Assembly: GCF_900607225.1 (NCBI RefSeq)
Contig: NZ_LR027842.1
Location: 1,392,865 to 1,456,864 of the forward strand
Direction: 5' to 3'
DNA length: 64,000 nt
Origin: [Pseudopropionibacterium] massiliense
GTDB lineage: Bacteria > Actinomycetota > Actinomycetes > Propionibacteriales > Propionibacteriaceae
The notes under the pieces are model-generated. The model saw only the letters and a program-made list of their open reading frames with translations. It did not search any database and had not been told where the DNA came from. This document shows positions 27,205-35,295 of the stretch, one piece after another. Each line of letters begins with the position of its first letter. The stretch's first letter is position 1. A program made the translations under genes and the position numbers.

Positions 27205-28210
27205 TTTTCCGCCTCCTCAACAGGAGGATGGCGAACACGAACGCCCCGACCACCGACAGGATGGTGCCGACGGGGACCTCGAAGGGCATGATCACGAGTC
27301 TCCCCACGATGTCGCAGAGCGTCACCATCGCGGCACCGGTCAGACAGACCCACGGCAGGTTGGAACGCAGGTTGTCCCCCCGCAGCAGGGAGACGATGTT
27401 CGGGACGATCAACCCCAGGAACGGAAGATTCCCGATCACCACCGTGATGATGCCGGTGACCGCCGCGATCATCCCGGTACCGAGCAGCACCACCTTCCGG
27501 TGATCGAGTCCGACATTCGTCGCGACGTCCTTGCCGAGCCCCGCGATCGTGAACTGATCCGCCACCAGGAAAACCCCGATGACCACGATCACCACGGCCC
27601 AGACCGGCTCGTACTGTCCCTGGATCGCTGCGGAGAACGAGCCCTGGAACCACACTCCCAGAGTTTGGAGCATGCTGGTGGCCTGCGCCAGGTAGGAGGA
27701 GACGGCGCCAACCACCGCGCCCAGCATGATGCCGACGATCGGCACGATCATCGCGGAACGCAACTGGATGCGCCTCAGGACCAGGAAGAACACCATGGTG
27801 CCCCCGAAGGCGGCGACGATGGCGACCGCCATCTTCACCATCAACGGTGCCTCCGGGTAGAGGATCAGCACGCAGAGCAGCCCCAGGCCCGCCCATTCCG
27901 TGGTCCCGGTGGTGGTGGGTTCGACGAAACGGTTCTGGGAGATCTGCTGCATCACCAGGCCCGATATGGCCATGGCGGAACCCGCCAGCAAGAGGGAGAC
28001 GGTGCGGGGAATGCGGGTCAGGGCGAAGATGTAGGCGCCGTCCGGAGAACCGAACACGTCGTAGACCCCGACCAGCAGGGACACGACGGTCAACGCCAGG
28101 AGTCCGAGGACACCCAGCAGCAGGGGAGCGGTGAGCAGCCGTTGCCGGGACGCGGCGCCGCCGGGGACTCGGTTGTCGGTCTCGTCCCCGGCGGTTGTCG
28201 GTTTGGTCAC
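27197..28210 (-). CDS. Iron-siderophore ABC importer, permease 1 (FecCD family)
   Basis: 337-aa integral membrane protein of the FecCD/CeuB type. FecCD family landmarks are RIPRTVSLLLAGSAMAISGL near the N-terminus, the coupling helix GLGKDVATNVGLDHRK and GLIVPNIVSLLRGDNLR near the C-terminus. It overlaps the preceding binding-protein gene by 4 nt and the second permease gene by 8 nt. The two permeases are expected to form a heterodimer. Confidence 0.92.
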   Translation of the reverse strand: MTKPTTAGDETDNRVPGGAASRQRLLTAPLLLGVLGLLALTVVSLLVGVYDVFGSPDGAYIFALTRIPRTVSLLLAGSAMAISGLVMQQISQNRFVEPTTTGTTEWAGLGLLCVLILYPEAPLMVKMAVAIVAAFGGTMVFFLVLRRIQLRSAMIVPIVGIMLGAVVGAVSSYLAQATSMLQTLGVWFQGSFSAAIQGQYEPVWAVVIVVIGVFLVADQFTIAGLGKDVATNVGLDHRKVVLLGTGMIAAVTGIITVVIGNLPFLGLIVPNIVSLLRGDNLRSNLPWVCLTGAAMVTLCDIVGRLVIMPFEVPVGTILSVVGAFVFAILLLRRRKNA

Positions 28211-29211
28211 GCAGACTTCTCCATGGCGTCGGCCACGTCGTTGAAGAACTTGGTGTAGGTCTGGATGCCCTCGTTGAGATAGGTGTCGGCGGGCATGTAG
28301 ACGACCTGTTTCTTGGTGACGGCCGTCACGTTCTGCAGGGGAGCGGAACCCGCGATCACGTCGGAGGCCGGGGTGGCGGTCTCTCCTTCGGCGGTGACGG
28401 AGGCGTCGCGGTCCATCACGAGGATCCAGTCCGGGTTGGACTGGGCGATGGCCTCTACGGAGATCTCGTCGCCCTGGTGGTCGCTGCTGCCCTGGCTCTC
28501 CAGGGCCGGTGTGAGGCCGAGGATCTCGAAGACGGGCCCGAGCGTGCGGCCGGAACCGGGGGCGGAGTAGTTGACCTTGCCCTTCGAGACGATGACGGCC
28601 ATCACCTTGGAGTCAGGCTTGTAAGCCGCCTTCACGCGGGCGATCGAGGCGTCGAAATCGCTCACCAGCTTGGCCGCCTCGTCCTTCTTTCCGAAGATCT
28701 CCCCGGCCACGGTGACCTGGCGTTTCAGCTCGTCGCCGAAGGGCTTGTCCTTGCGGATGTCGATGTCCACGAGGGCAGCCTCGGGGACCAGCTGTTTGAA
28801 CTGGTCGTACTTGTCCTCGAAACGCTGCCCGTTGATGATCAGGTCGGGCTGGACTCCGACCGCGGCCTCCATGTTGGGTTCCCGGTGGTCCCCGAGGTTC
28901 ACGATGGAACTGTCGGTCTTGTACGGGGAATCCTTCGGCATGATGTCCTGGGGGGCGGCCGCCAGCTTCACGCCCCATTCCTGGAGGGGCTGGAAAAGGC
29001 GATTGTCGGTGACGATGACGCTCTTGGCGGGCACCGGGACGGTCACGGAACCACGGTTGTCCTCAATGGTCACGGTGGTCGCCCCGGCGGACTGCGAGGC
29101 ACTGGCGGAATCGCTCTGCTGAGAGCTCGCGCCGCCACAGGCGGTGAGGCCGATGCTCACGCACACGAGGGCGGCCAAGGTGGGTAGCAGACGGGTCTTC
29201 GGGATGCTCAC
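28207..29211 (-). CDS. Siderophore-binding lipoprotein (periplasmic-binding protein, CeuA-like)
   Basis: 334-aa lipoprotein receptor for ferric siderophore. The signal peptide ends in the lipobox GLTAC (~residue 22) and is followed by a Ser/Gln-rich linker. The TroA/FepB-like binding fold starts at TVTIEDNRGSVTVPVPAKSV. Start GTG 29211 has an excellent GGAGGAG Shine-Dalgarno. First gene of the importer operon, preceded by a candidate iron-regulator box. Confidence 0.92.
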   Translation of the reverse strand: MSIPKTRLLPTLAALVCVSIGLTACGGASSQQSDSASASQSAGATTVTIEDNRGSVTVPVPAKSVIVTDNRLFQPLQEWGVKLAAAPQDIMPKDSPYKTDSSIVNLGDHREPNMEAAVGVQPDLIINGQRFEDKYDQFKQLVPEAALVDIDIRKDKPFGDELKRQVTVAGEIFGKKDEAAKLVSDFDASIARVKAAYKPDSKVMAVIVSKGKVNYSAPGSGRTLGPVFEILGLTPALESQGSSDHQGDEISVEAIAQSNPDWILVMDRDASVTAEGETATPASDVIAGSAPLQNVTAVTKKQVVYMPADTYLNEGIQTYTKFFNDVADAMEKSA

Positions 29212-29240
29212 GGTTCTCCTCCACGGTTGCCGGAATTGGG

Positions 29241-29259
29241 CAAGGCAAGTCAACCCTAT
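29241..29259 (-). promoter_or_regulatory. Candidate IdeR/DtxR iron box and promoter of the siderophore operon
   Basis: CAAGGCAAGTCAACCCTAT (plus-strand reading) matches the 19-bp IdeR/DtxR consensus at 11 positions, including the AGG and CCT half-site cores at the right spacing. It overlaps a minus-strand TAGGGT -10-like hexamer (29253-29258), so binding would block transcription when iron is plentiful. Match counted by hand. Confidence 0.45.
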
Positions 29260-29299
29260 TTTCTGCGAAAAAGTAAGGGGTGGTGTGCCAGCCACCCGG

Positions 29300-30076
29300 T
29301 CAGGGGATCCGCATCCCGTTCTCCGTGGCGCCCCGATAACCGTCGAGGAACAGACCGATCCGCCTGGCCGACAGCTCGCTGACCCTGGCCGGAAGATCCT
29401 CCGGGGAAACCCAGTGGATCGCTTTGAGCTCGTGGTCGCAGGGAGAGACGGAGCGAGCGACCGGACCGGGAAGAACCCCGCCGTCGTAGATGAACTCGAC
29501 GGCATCATCCCAACCGAGATGGGATGGCATCCAGTCGGTGATGGCGGGTTCTCCCAGGGCGATGTCGAGGCCGATCTCCTCCAGCAGCTCGCGGTGCCCG
29601 CCCGCTCGGGGCGACTCGTTCGCGTTGACCACCCCGCCGGGGAGTTCCCAGTCATCCTTGTAGTTGGTCTCGGCCAGCAACACCCGGCCGTTCTCGTCCT
29701 GGAATACGACATGGGCGATGACACGTTTCGTCGGGAGAACCGAGTTCATCACACCGGAGAAGCCATGCGGACCATACACAGGGTCTACGGCGAGCCGGGC
29801 GTAGATCAGCACGTCCACCAGGTGTCCTGACGGTGTGAGCAGGGCTGAGCGCAGCCTGCCCTCCCGCCGGAAACCACAACGATGCAACGCGACCATGGCT
29901 GCCCGATCCGTGGCCGGGATGTCGCACTGCAGTCGACGGAGATCGTGGGCCAGGATGGCATCGTCGGCGGCGAGGGAAACCGCTCGCTCGAGAGTCGCGG
30001 CATCCACCACCTGCTCCTCCCAGCGGAGCTGGCCGACACCGTCAACGATGTCCACCCGGACCTTGAAGTCGCTCAC
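29300..30076 (-). CDS. GNAT-like / Nudix hydrolase two-domain protein
   Basis: 258-aa protein with two parts. Residues ~1-95 resemble the C-terminal half of a GNAT acetyltransferase (AATDRAAMVALHRCGFRREG-like helix and strand) without a clear acetyl-CoA loop. Residues ~105-235 are a Nudix hydrolase; the Nudix box is intact, G-x5-E-x7-REL-x-EE-x-G, in GGVVNANESPRAGGHRELLE followed by EIG. Start GTG 30076 overlaps the glgB stop (GTGA), so it is translated with glgB. The substrate is unknown; a nucleotide-sugar such as ADP-glucose is a guess from context. Confidence 0.8.
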   Translation of the reverse strand: MSDFKVRVDIVDGVGQLRWEEQVVDAATLERAVSLAADDAILAHDLRRLQCDIPATDRAAMVALHRCGFRREGRLRSALLTPSGHLVDVLIYARLAVDPVYGPHGFSGVMNSVLPTKRVIAHVVFQDENGRVLLAETNYKDDWELPGGVVNANESPRAGGHRELLEEIGLDIALGEPAITDWMPSHLGWDDAVEFIYDGGVLPGPVARSVSPCDHELKAIHWVSPEDLPARVSELSARRIGLFLDGYRGATENGMRIP

Positions 30077-31977
30077 TTGGCTTTGCTGGCCTTGCGGCGT
30101 AGCCAGATCGATCCCAGCGGGGGAATGGTCACCTCGGCGCTGGCCGGGAAATGTCCCCATGGCTCGTCGTGCGCCGTGACCACTCCCAGATTGCCGAATT
30201 GTCCGGAGCCGTCATAGGTATCGGAGTCGGTGTTCAGGATCTCCTCCCATTCACCGTCGGCGGGCAGTCCGACAGGGTAGTCACGCAACGGCTCGGGGGA
30301 GAAATTGGTGAAACACGCCACATGATTTCCCAGCGAGTCATTGCGCACCCAGCTCAGGGTGTTGTGCCCTGTGTCATCGGCATTGATCCAGGTGAAACCC
30401 TCCGGGGTGTTGTCCAGCTCGAACAGCGGAGGATTGTCACGGTAGATCGAGTTGAGGTCGCGGAAAAGCCGCTGCAGACCGCCGTGTCCCCAGAGCTCCG
30501 TCACCCACCACTCCAGGCTGGTGGCCTCGTTGAACTCGGGGCGCTGGGCGAACTCGGATCCCATGAAGATCAGCTTCTTGCCGGGGAAACTCCACATGAA
30601 CGAGTAGAAGGCGCGCAATGTCGCGAACTTGCGCCAGTCGTCCTGGGGCACCTTGTTGATCATCGATCCCTTGCCGTGCACGACCTCGTCGTGGCTGATC
30701 GGCAGGATGAAGTTCTCCGAATACTGGTAGACCATCGCGAACGTCAACAGGTTGTGTTCGTACTGGCGGTAGACCGGGTCCAGCGCCAGGTAGCGCAGGG
30801 TGTCGTTCATCCACCCCATGTTCCACTTGAAACCGAAACCGAGCCCATTCTTGTCGACGGGTTTGGTGACACCGGGGAAACTCGTGGATTCCTCGGCGAT
30901 CATCATCGTTCCCGGGTGGCGCTCGTACATGTGCCGGTTGACGTAGCGCAGGAAGTCAATGGCCTCCAGATTCTCGCGGCCTCCGTACTTGTTCGGCACC
31001 CACTGGCCCTCGGCGCGTGAGTAGTCGAGGTAGAGCATGGAGGCCACCGCATCGACGCGCAGGCCGTCGACGTGGAATTCGGACAGCCAGTACAGGGCGT
31101 TGGAGACCAGGAAGCTCTTCACCTCGTTGCGGCCGTAGTTGAAGATGTAGGTTCCCCAGTCCATGTGCTCGCCCTGGCGAGGGTCGGCGTGCTCGTACAG
31201 GGCGGTGCCGTCAAAACGGCCCAGCGCCCAGTCGTCCTTCGGGAAGTGGCCGGGAACCCAGTCGAGGATCACGCCGATCCCGGCCTGGTGGAGCTTGTCG
31301 ATCAGGAAACGCAGATCGTCGGGTTTGCCGAAACGGCTTGTGGGAGAGTAATACCCGGTCACCTGATAGCCCCAGCTCGGCTCGAAGGGATGCTCCGCCA
31401 GGGGCATGAACTCGACGTGCGTGTAACCCTGCCACTTCACGTAGGAGATGAGTTCCTCAGCCAGGTCCAGGTAGCTCTTGCCGCGTCGCCAACCACCGAG
31501 GTGCACCTCGTAGATGCTCATCGGTTCCTTGTAGGGCTGTGACCTCTCCCGTTTCGCGATCCACTCGTCATCGGACCAGATGTATTTCGACTCGTAGACG
31601 ATCGAGGCATTGGCCGGGGCCTGCTCGGAGAACCGGGCCAGCGGATCGACCTTCTCCCGCCAGACACCGTCGGGTCCCTGGATGCGGAACTTGTAGAGCG
31701 TTTCCTCCTTGAGACCCTCGATGAAGGTGCCCCACACCCCGGAACCGGGAATCAGCTGCATCGGGTCGCCGGTCCACCAGTTGAAATCACCGATCACCTG
31801 CACCGCGCGAGCATTGGGGGCCCAGACCGCGAACCTGACGCCTTCGATGGGTCCCCTCTCGTCGTCCTCGACCGTGCACTGGAAGGCACCAAGACGCTTC
31901 CAGAGTTCGGTGTCGCCACCGTTGTGGAATCCTTCCAGGTCCCAGCCGGTCAGCCCGCCAAACGGATCATGCGCCAT
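30073..31977 (-). CDS. glgB: 1,4-alpha-glucan branching enzyme
   Basis: GH13 branching enzyme introducing alpha-1,6 branches into glucan. 634 aa, shorter than E. coli GlgB (728 aa), with a single N-terminal CBM48-type domain (VRFAVWAPNARAVQVIGDFN). The catalytic barrel has nucleophile Asp in GLRVDAVASMLYLD (~309), acid Glu in IAEESTSFP (~361) and the transition-state Asp in ISHDEVVHGKGSM (~420). It lies 10 bp after the maltokinase stop, in the order glgE-mak-glgB, so the products of maltosyl transfer are branched by its own operon partner. Confidence 0.96.
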   Translation of the reverse strand: MAHDPFGGLTGWDLEGFHNGGDTELWKRLGAFQCTVEDDERGPIEGVRFAVWAPNARAVQVIGDFNWWTGDPMQLIPGSGVWGTFIEGLKEETLYKFRIQGPDGVWREKVDPLARFSEQAPANASIVYESKYIWSDDEWIAKRERSQPYKEPMSIYEVHLGGWRRGKSYLDLAEELISYVKWQGYTHVEFMPLAEHPFEPSWGYQVTGYYSPTSRFGKPDDLRFLIDKLHQAGIGVILDWVPGHFPKDDWALGRFDGTALYEHADPRQGEHMDWGTYIFNYGRNEVKSFLVSNALYWLSEFHVDGLRVDAVASMLYLDYSRAEGQWVPNKYGGRENLEAIDFLRYVNRHMYERHPGTMMIAEESTSFPGVTKPVDKNGLGFGFKWNMGWMNDTLRYLALDPVYRQYEHNLLTFAMVYQYSENFILPISHDEVVHGKGSMINKVPQDDWRKFATLRAFYSFMWSFPGKKLIFMGSEFAQRPEFNEATSLEWWVTELWGHGGLQRLFRDLNSIYRDNPPLFELDNTPEGFTWINADDTGHNTLSWVRNDSLGNHVACFTNFSPEPLRDYPVGLPADGEWEEILNTDSDTYDGSGQFGNLGVVTAHDEPWGHFPASAEVTIPPLGSIWLRRKASKAK

Positions 31978-31987
31978 TGTCAGCTCC

Positions 31988-33229
31988 TCAAGACTCGATG
32001 CCTGTCAGATAATCTACCGGGATACGGAGGTGAGTGGGGCGATTCCGGGTTTCATAGACCACCTCGTAGACGGCCTTGTCCACCTCGTAGGCGAGCAGGA
32101 CATCCGCCAAGGTCCCGGTGGAGCCACCGTAGCCATCCAGGAAGGCCGCCCGGGCGTCGTCCCGCCAGCCCTCGGAGGCGTGCCCGCTGGCCGCGGCGTA
32201 GTCGAAGGAGCGCAACATGCCGGCCACGTCCCGCAGCGGGGAATCGGGCTCGCGTCTCTCCTGCAACGATTTGATGGGTTCGCCCTCGAAGTCGACGTAG
32301 CGCCAGCCGTTCCGGGTCGACAGCGCCTGACCGAGATGGCAGTCCCCGTGGATGCGCTGGATCGGCAACTCGAGTTCCTCAATGGCGGAATAGGCCCGCA
32401 GCGCCGGGCCGCGGAACCTCTCGAGCAGCGGAACCTCAGATGCGGCGGCGTCCAGTCGTGCCCGGAACTGGGCCACCAGTTTCCGTCCGTGCAGTCTGCC
32501 GGTGGGGAAACGACTGGCCAAAAGGTCGTGCACCCGGTTCAGCTGGCGGCCCAGTTCCCGGGCCTGCTCAGTGAAACCGGTTCCGGTCCCGGCGGCCCGG
32601 CAGGCCTCGACGAATCCGTCGCGCGGATCGGGCAGCGCCTCCAGGAACACCCCGAGGTGCGCCCCACGCCACTCCCACCAGCCGAAAAGCTCCGCCACCG
32701 CACCGGAACCGGACAGGGCCCGGTGCATCTCGACATCGACGTTCGGGCCGTTCTCGATGCGACGAAAGATCTTTCCGACGATCAGGTCCCCGAAGAAAAT
32801 CGACGTGTTCGACTGTTCCCCGCGGTAGCGGCGGCCCGGGAGCCCGGAGGGAACCTCCCGGGTGGCCACGAAACCCGGTGCGCCGGAGGATAGGCAGTCG
32901 AGCAGCGCGGTCATCGCGGCGGGTTCGTCCGCGACCTCCGCGACATCGAAACCGGTTCCTTCCAATTCGATGCGCGCCAAGGGTTCCGTGGGGCAGTCCC
33001 CGGCGGCGTGGAAGGCCAGTGGCACGTGGTATCTCTCTGTTTCCCCCGTCGGGTAGGCCACCTCCAGCAGGGCGCTTCGCAGCCCGGGGCTGGCTTCTCC
33101 CGGCGGCCGGAACCAGTCGGTGAGTTCTACTTGGCGGGGAACCCCGCCGCGGGAACGCCCGGAGAACCACCGGGCATTTTCGGCTAGCTTCCAGAGCGCC
33201 CCGAGCAGTGGGTCGTGGTTGCGGTTCAT
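31988..33229 (-). CDS. mak: Maltokinase (Mak/Pep2)
   Basis: 413-aa aminoglycoside-phosphotransferase-like kinase that makes alpha-maltose-1-phosphate, the GlgE substrate. Kinase motifs are the catalytic loop RIHGDCHLGQ (~residue 293) and the Mg-binding VDFEGEP (~313). The N-terminal cap is typical of Mak (WFSGRSRGGVPRQVELTDWF). Somewhat shorter than mycobacterial Mak (~455 aa). Only 3 bp separate it from glgE. Trehalose synthase (treS), its usual partner and often its fusion partner, is absent here. Confidence 0.9.
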   Translation of the reverse strand: MNRNHDPLLGALWKLAENARWFSGRSRGGVPRQVELTDWFRPPGEASPGLRSALLEVAYPTGETERYHVPLAFHAAGDCPTEPLARIELEGTGFDVAEVADEPAAMTALLDCLSSGAPGFVATREVPSGLPGRRYRGEQSNTSIFFGDLIVGKIFRRIENGPNVDVEMHRALSGSGAVAELFGWWEWRGAHLGVFLEALPDPRDGFVEACRAAGTGTGFTEQARELGRQLNRVHDLLASRFPTGRLHGRKLVAQFRARLDAAASEVPLLERFRGPALRAYSAIEELELPIQRIHGDCHLGQALSTRNGWRYVDFEGEPIKSLQERREPDSPLRDVAGMLRSFDYAAASGHASEGWRDDARAAFLDGYGGSTGTLADVLLAYEVDKAVYEVVYETRNRPTHLRIPVDYLTGIES

Positions 33230-33232
33230 GGT

Positions 33233-35233
33233 TCAGCGTGAGGTGACGTGGAAGATGTGGGCGGGCTTGCCTGGGTAAAGGCGAACCCAGTTCTTCTCAC
33301 CCCAGATGTAGGTGTCGCCCGACAGCTCGTCGTGGACCTCGACGGCAGCTCCCGGGGGAAGCCCCAGAGCCGGGAGGTCCAGGTAGACCTCGGACTCCAC
33401 GGTGTTGTCCGGATCCAGTGAGCAGACCACCAGCATGACGTCGTCCCCGTCGTGTTTCGAGTAGGCCATCACCGAGTCGTGCGGGGCGTGGTGGAAGTGG
33501 ATGTCGCGCAGCTGCTGCAGGGCCTGGTGCTTCTCGCGGATCCCGTTCAGGGTCCCCAGGAGCAGGTTCAGGTTCGGTTCCTCGGTGAAGTCCCGTGGGC
33601 GGTACTCGTACTTCTCCGAGTTCAGGTATTCCTCACGTCCCGGGGCCAGGGGGGTGTGCTCGAACAGCTCGAAACCCGAGTAGACGCCCCACGAGGGCGA
33701 TAGTGTGGCGGCCAGGATCGCGCGGATGGCGAAGATCGCGGGATTCCCGGACTGCAGGTGGAAGGGCAGAATATCCGGGGTGTTGACGAAGAAATTGGGC
33801 CGGTAGTAGGGGGCCATGTCCCGGCTCAGCTCCGTCAGGTATTCCGTGAGCTCCCACTTCGCGACGCGCCAGGTGAAATACGTGTACGACTGCTGGAAAC
33901 CGACCTTGCCGAGGGCCGCCATCATCTGCGGTTTGGTGAAGGCCTCGGCCAGGAAGATGACCTCCGGGTTGGTCTCGTGCACCCGCTCCAGCAACCAGTC
34001 CCAGAACTCCACGGGTTTGGTGTGGGGGTTGTCCACCCGGAAGATCGTCACGCCGCGGTCGATCCACAGCTGCACGACCCTCAGCACCTCCTGGTAGATG
34101 CCCTCGGGATCGTTGTCGAAGTTCAGGGGATAGATGTCCTGGTACTTCTTGGGCGGGTTCTCCGCGTAGGCGATGGTCCCGTCCAGGCGGGTGGTGAACC
34201 ATTCGGGATGTTCCTGCACCCACGGATGGTCGGGGGAGGCCTGGAGGGCGAGGTCGAGGGCCAGCTCCAGTCCGAGGGACTTCGCCTTCGCGACGAACCG
34301 CTCGAAGGACTCGAGATCACCCAGGTCGGGGTGGATGGCGTCGTGCCCGCCGTCGAGAGAACCGATGGCCCACGGGGACCCCGGGTCGTCGGGGGCCGGG
34401 TCGAGACTGTTGTTCTTCCCCTTCCGGAAGGCCGAACCGATGGGATGGATCGGGGGCAGGTAGGCCACGTGGAAACCCATCGCCGCGATCGCCTCGAGAC
34501 GCGAGTGCGAGGAGTCGAAACCACCCGAGATCCAGTTGCCCTCCTCGTCGCGCATGGCCCCCTGGGAGCGCGGGAAGAACTCGTACCACGACGAGTAGAG
34601 GGCGCGGCGGCGTTCTACGCGGATCGGGTATTCCTGGGTGGCGGAGATCGCTTCCCGGGGGCCGAACCGCGCCATGGCGCGTTCGATGGGACGCGAGTTG
34701 ACCAGATCCTCGATCTCGCTGACGGGGGTGTTTGGGTTCAGCGCCTCGGCCGCGGCGCGTAGCAGGTGGGATGCCGCCATCACACGGGACTGCTCGGCGG
34801 TCTCGGCCGCCTCGTGGAAGAGCTCCCGGCCCTCCAGGCAGAGCAATTCCACGTCCATGCCCAGCGGCAGCTTCGCAAGCGCGTTGTGGCGCCAGGTGCC
34901 CCAGGGATCGGACCAGCCCTCGACGCGGAAGGTCCAGTCCCCTTCGGTCGCCATGCGGACATGGGCCTGCCAGATGTCGAGCCCCTTGGGTTCGACCTGG
35001 GTCATGTCGATCCGGCGCTGGGTTCCGTGCGGGGCGGTGAGGATCACCGATGCGTTCACGGCGTCGTGGCCCTCGCGGAACACGTTCGCGCTGATCAGGA
35101 TTCGTTCATGCGCCACGGCCTTTACCGGGTAGGCGCCGTCGGCTATCACGGGGGAAACCCCCGTTACCGGGATGCGGCCGAAACCGCCTTCGGTGCGTCG
35201 CAGGTGTGCTCTGGCTGGTGTGGGGTGGTTCAC
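33233..35233 (-). CDS. glgE: Alpha-1,4-glucan:maltose-1-phosphate maltosyltransferase
   Basis: GH13_3 enzyme that extends alpha-glucans from maltose-1-phosphate. About 666 aa, normal for GlgE. N-terminal domain FGRIPVTGVSPVIADGAYPV, then the barrel with nucleophile Asp in TIFRVDNPHTKPVEFWDWLL (~395) and acid Glu in FLAEAFTKPQMM (~423). Start chosen at GTG 35233 (MNHPTPARAHLRRTEGGFGR), with GGTGG upstream; GTG 35242 or an upstream TTG at 35281 are possible, but the latter sits in the shared promoter region. First gene of glgE-mak-glgB, divergent from glgP. Confidence 0.94.
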   Translation of the reverse strand: MNHPTPARAHLRRTEGGFGRIPVTGVSPVIADGAYPVKAVAHERILISANVFREGHDAVNASVILTAPHGTQRRIDMTQVEPKGLDIWQAHVRMATEGDWTFRVEGWSDPWGTWRHNALAKLPLGMDVELLCLEGRELFHEAAETAEQSRVMAASHLLRAAAEALNPNTPVSEIEDLVNSRPIERAMARFGPREAISATQEYPIRVERRRALYSSWYEFFPRSQGAMRDEEGNWISGGFDSSHSRLEAIAAMGFHVAYLPPIHPIGSAFRKGKNNSLDPAPDDPGSPWAIGSLDGGHDAIHPDLGDLESFERFVAKAKSLGLELALDLALQASPDHPWVQEHPEWFTTRLDGTIAYAENPPKKYQDIYPLNFDNDPEGIYQEVLRVVQLWIDRGVTIFRVDNPHTKPVEFWDWLLERVHETNPEVIFLAEAFTKPQMMAALGKVGFQQSYTYFTWRVAKWELTEYLTELSRDMAPYYRPNFFVNTPDILPFHLQSGNPAIFAIRAILAATLSPSWGVYSGFELFEHTPLAPGREEYLNSEKYEYRPRDFTEEPNLNLLLGTLNGIREKHQALQQLRDIHFHHAPHDSVMAYSKHDGDDVMLVVCSLDPDNTVESEVYLDLPALGLPPGAAVEVHDELSGDTYIWGEKNWVRLYPGKPAHIFHVTSR

Positions 35234-35283
35234 AGGAACCACCCTATCTTCTTCAGGGTTTCGTGTGCCGGGGTGAGTCAATG

Positions 35284-35289
35284 TAATTT
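35284..35289 (+). promoter_or_regulatory. -10 element for leaderless glgP
   Basis: TAATTT followed by 6 nt and the GTG at 35296. TTCGTG at 35260-35265 is a possible -35 (18-nt spacer). A minus-strand TACATT (35280-35285) overlaps it and could serve glgE. Confidence 0.45.
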
Positions 35290-35295
35290 ATGCTC

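Noticed and set aside
35234-35281. TTG start for glgE at 35281
   Set aside because: Would begin in the shared glgE/glgP promoter region and add an unconserved stretch; GTG 35233 or 35242 fit better.
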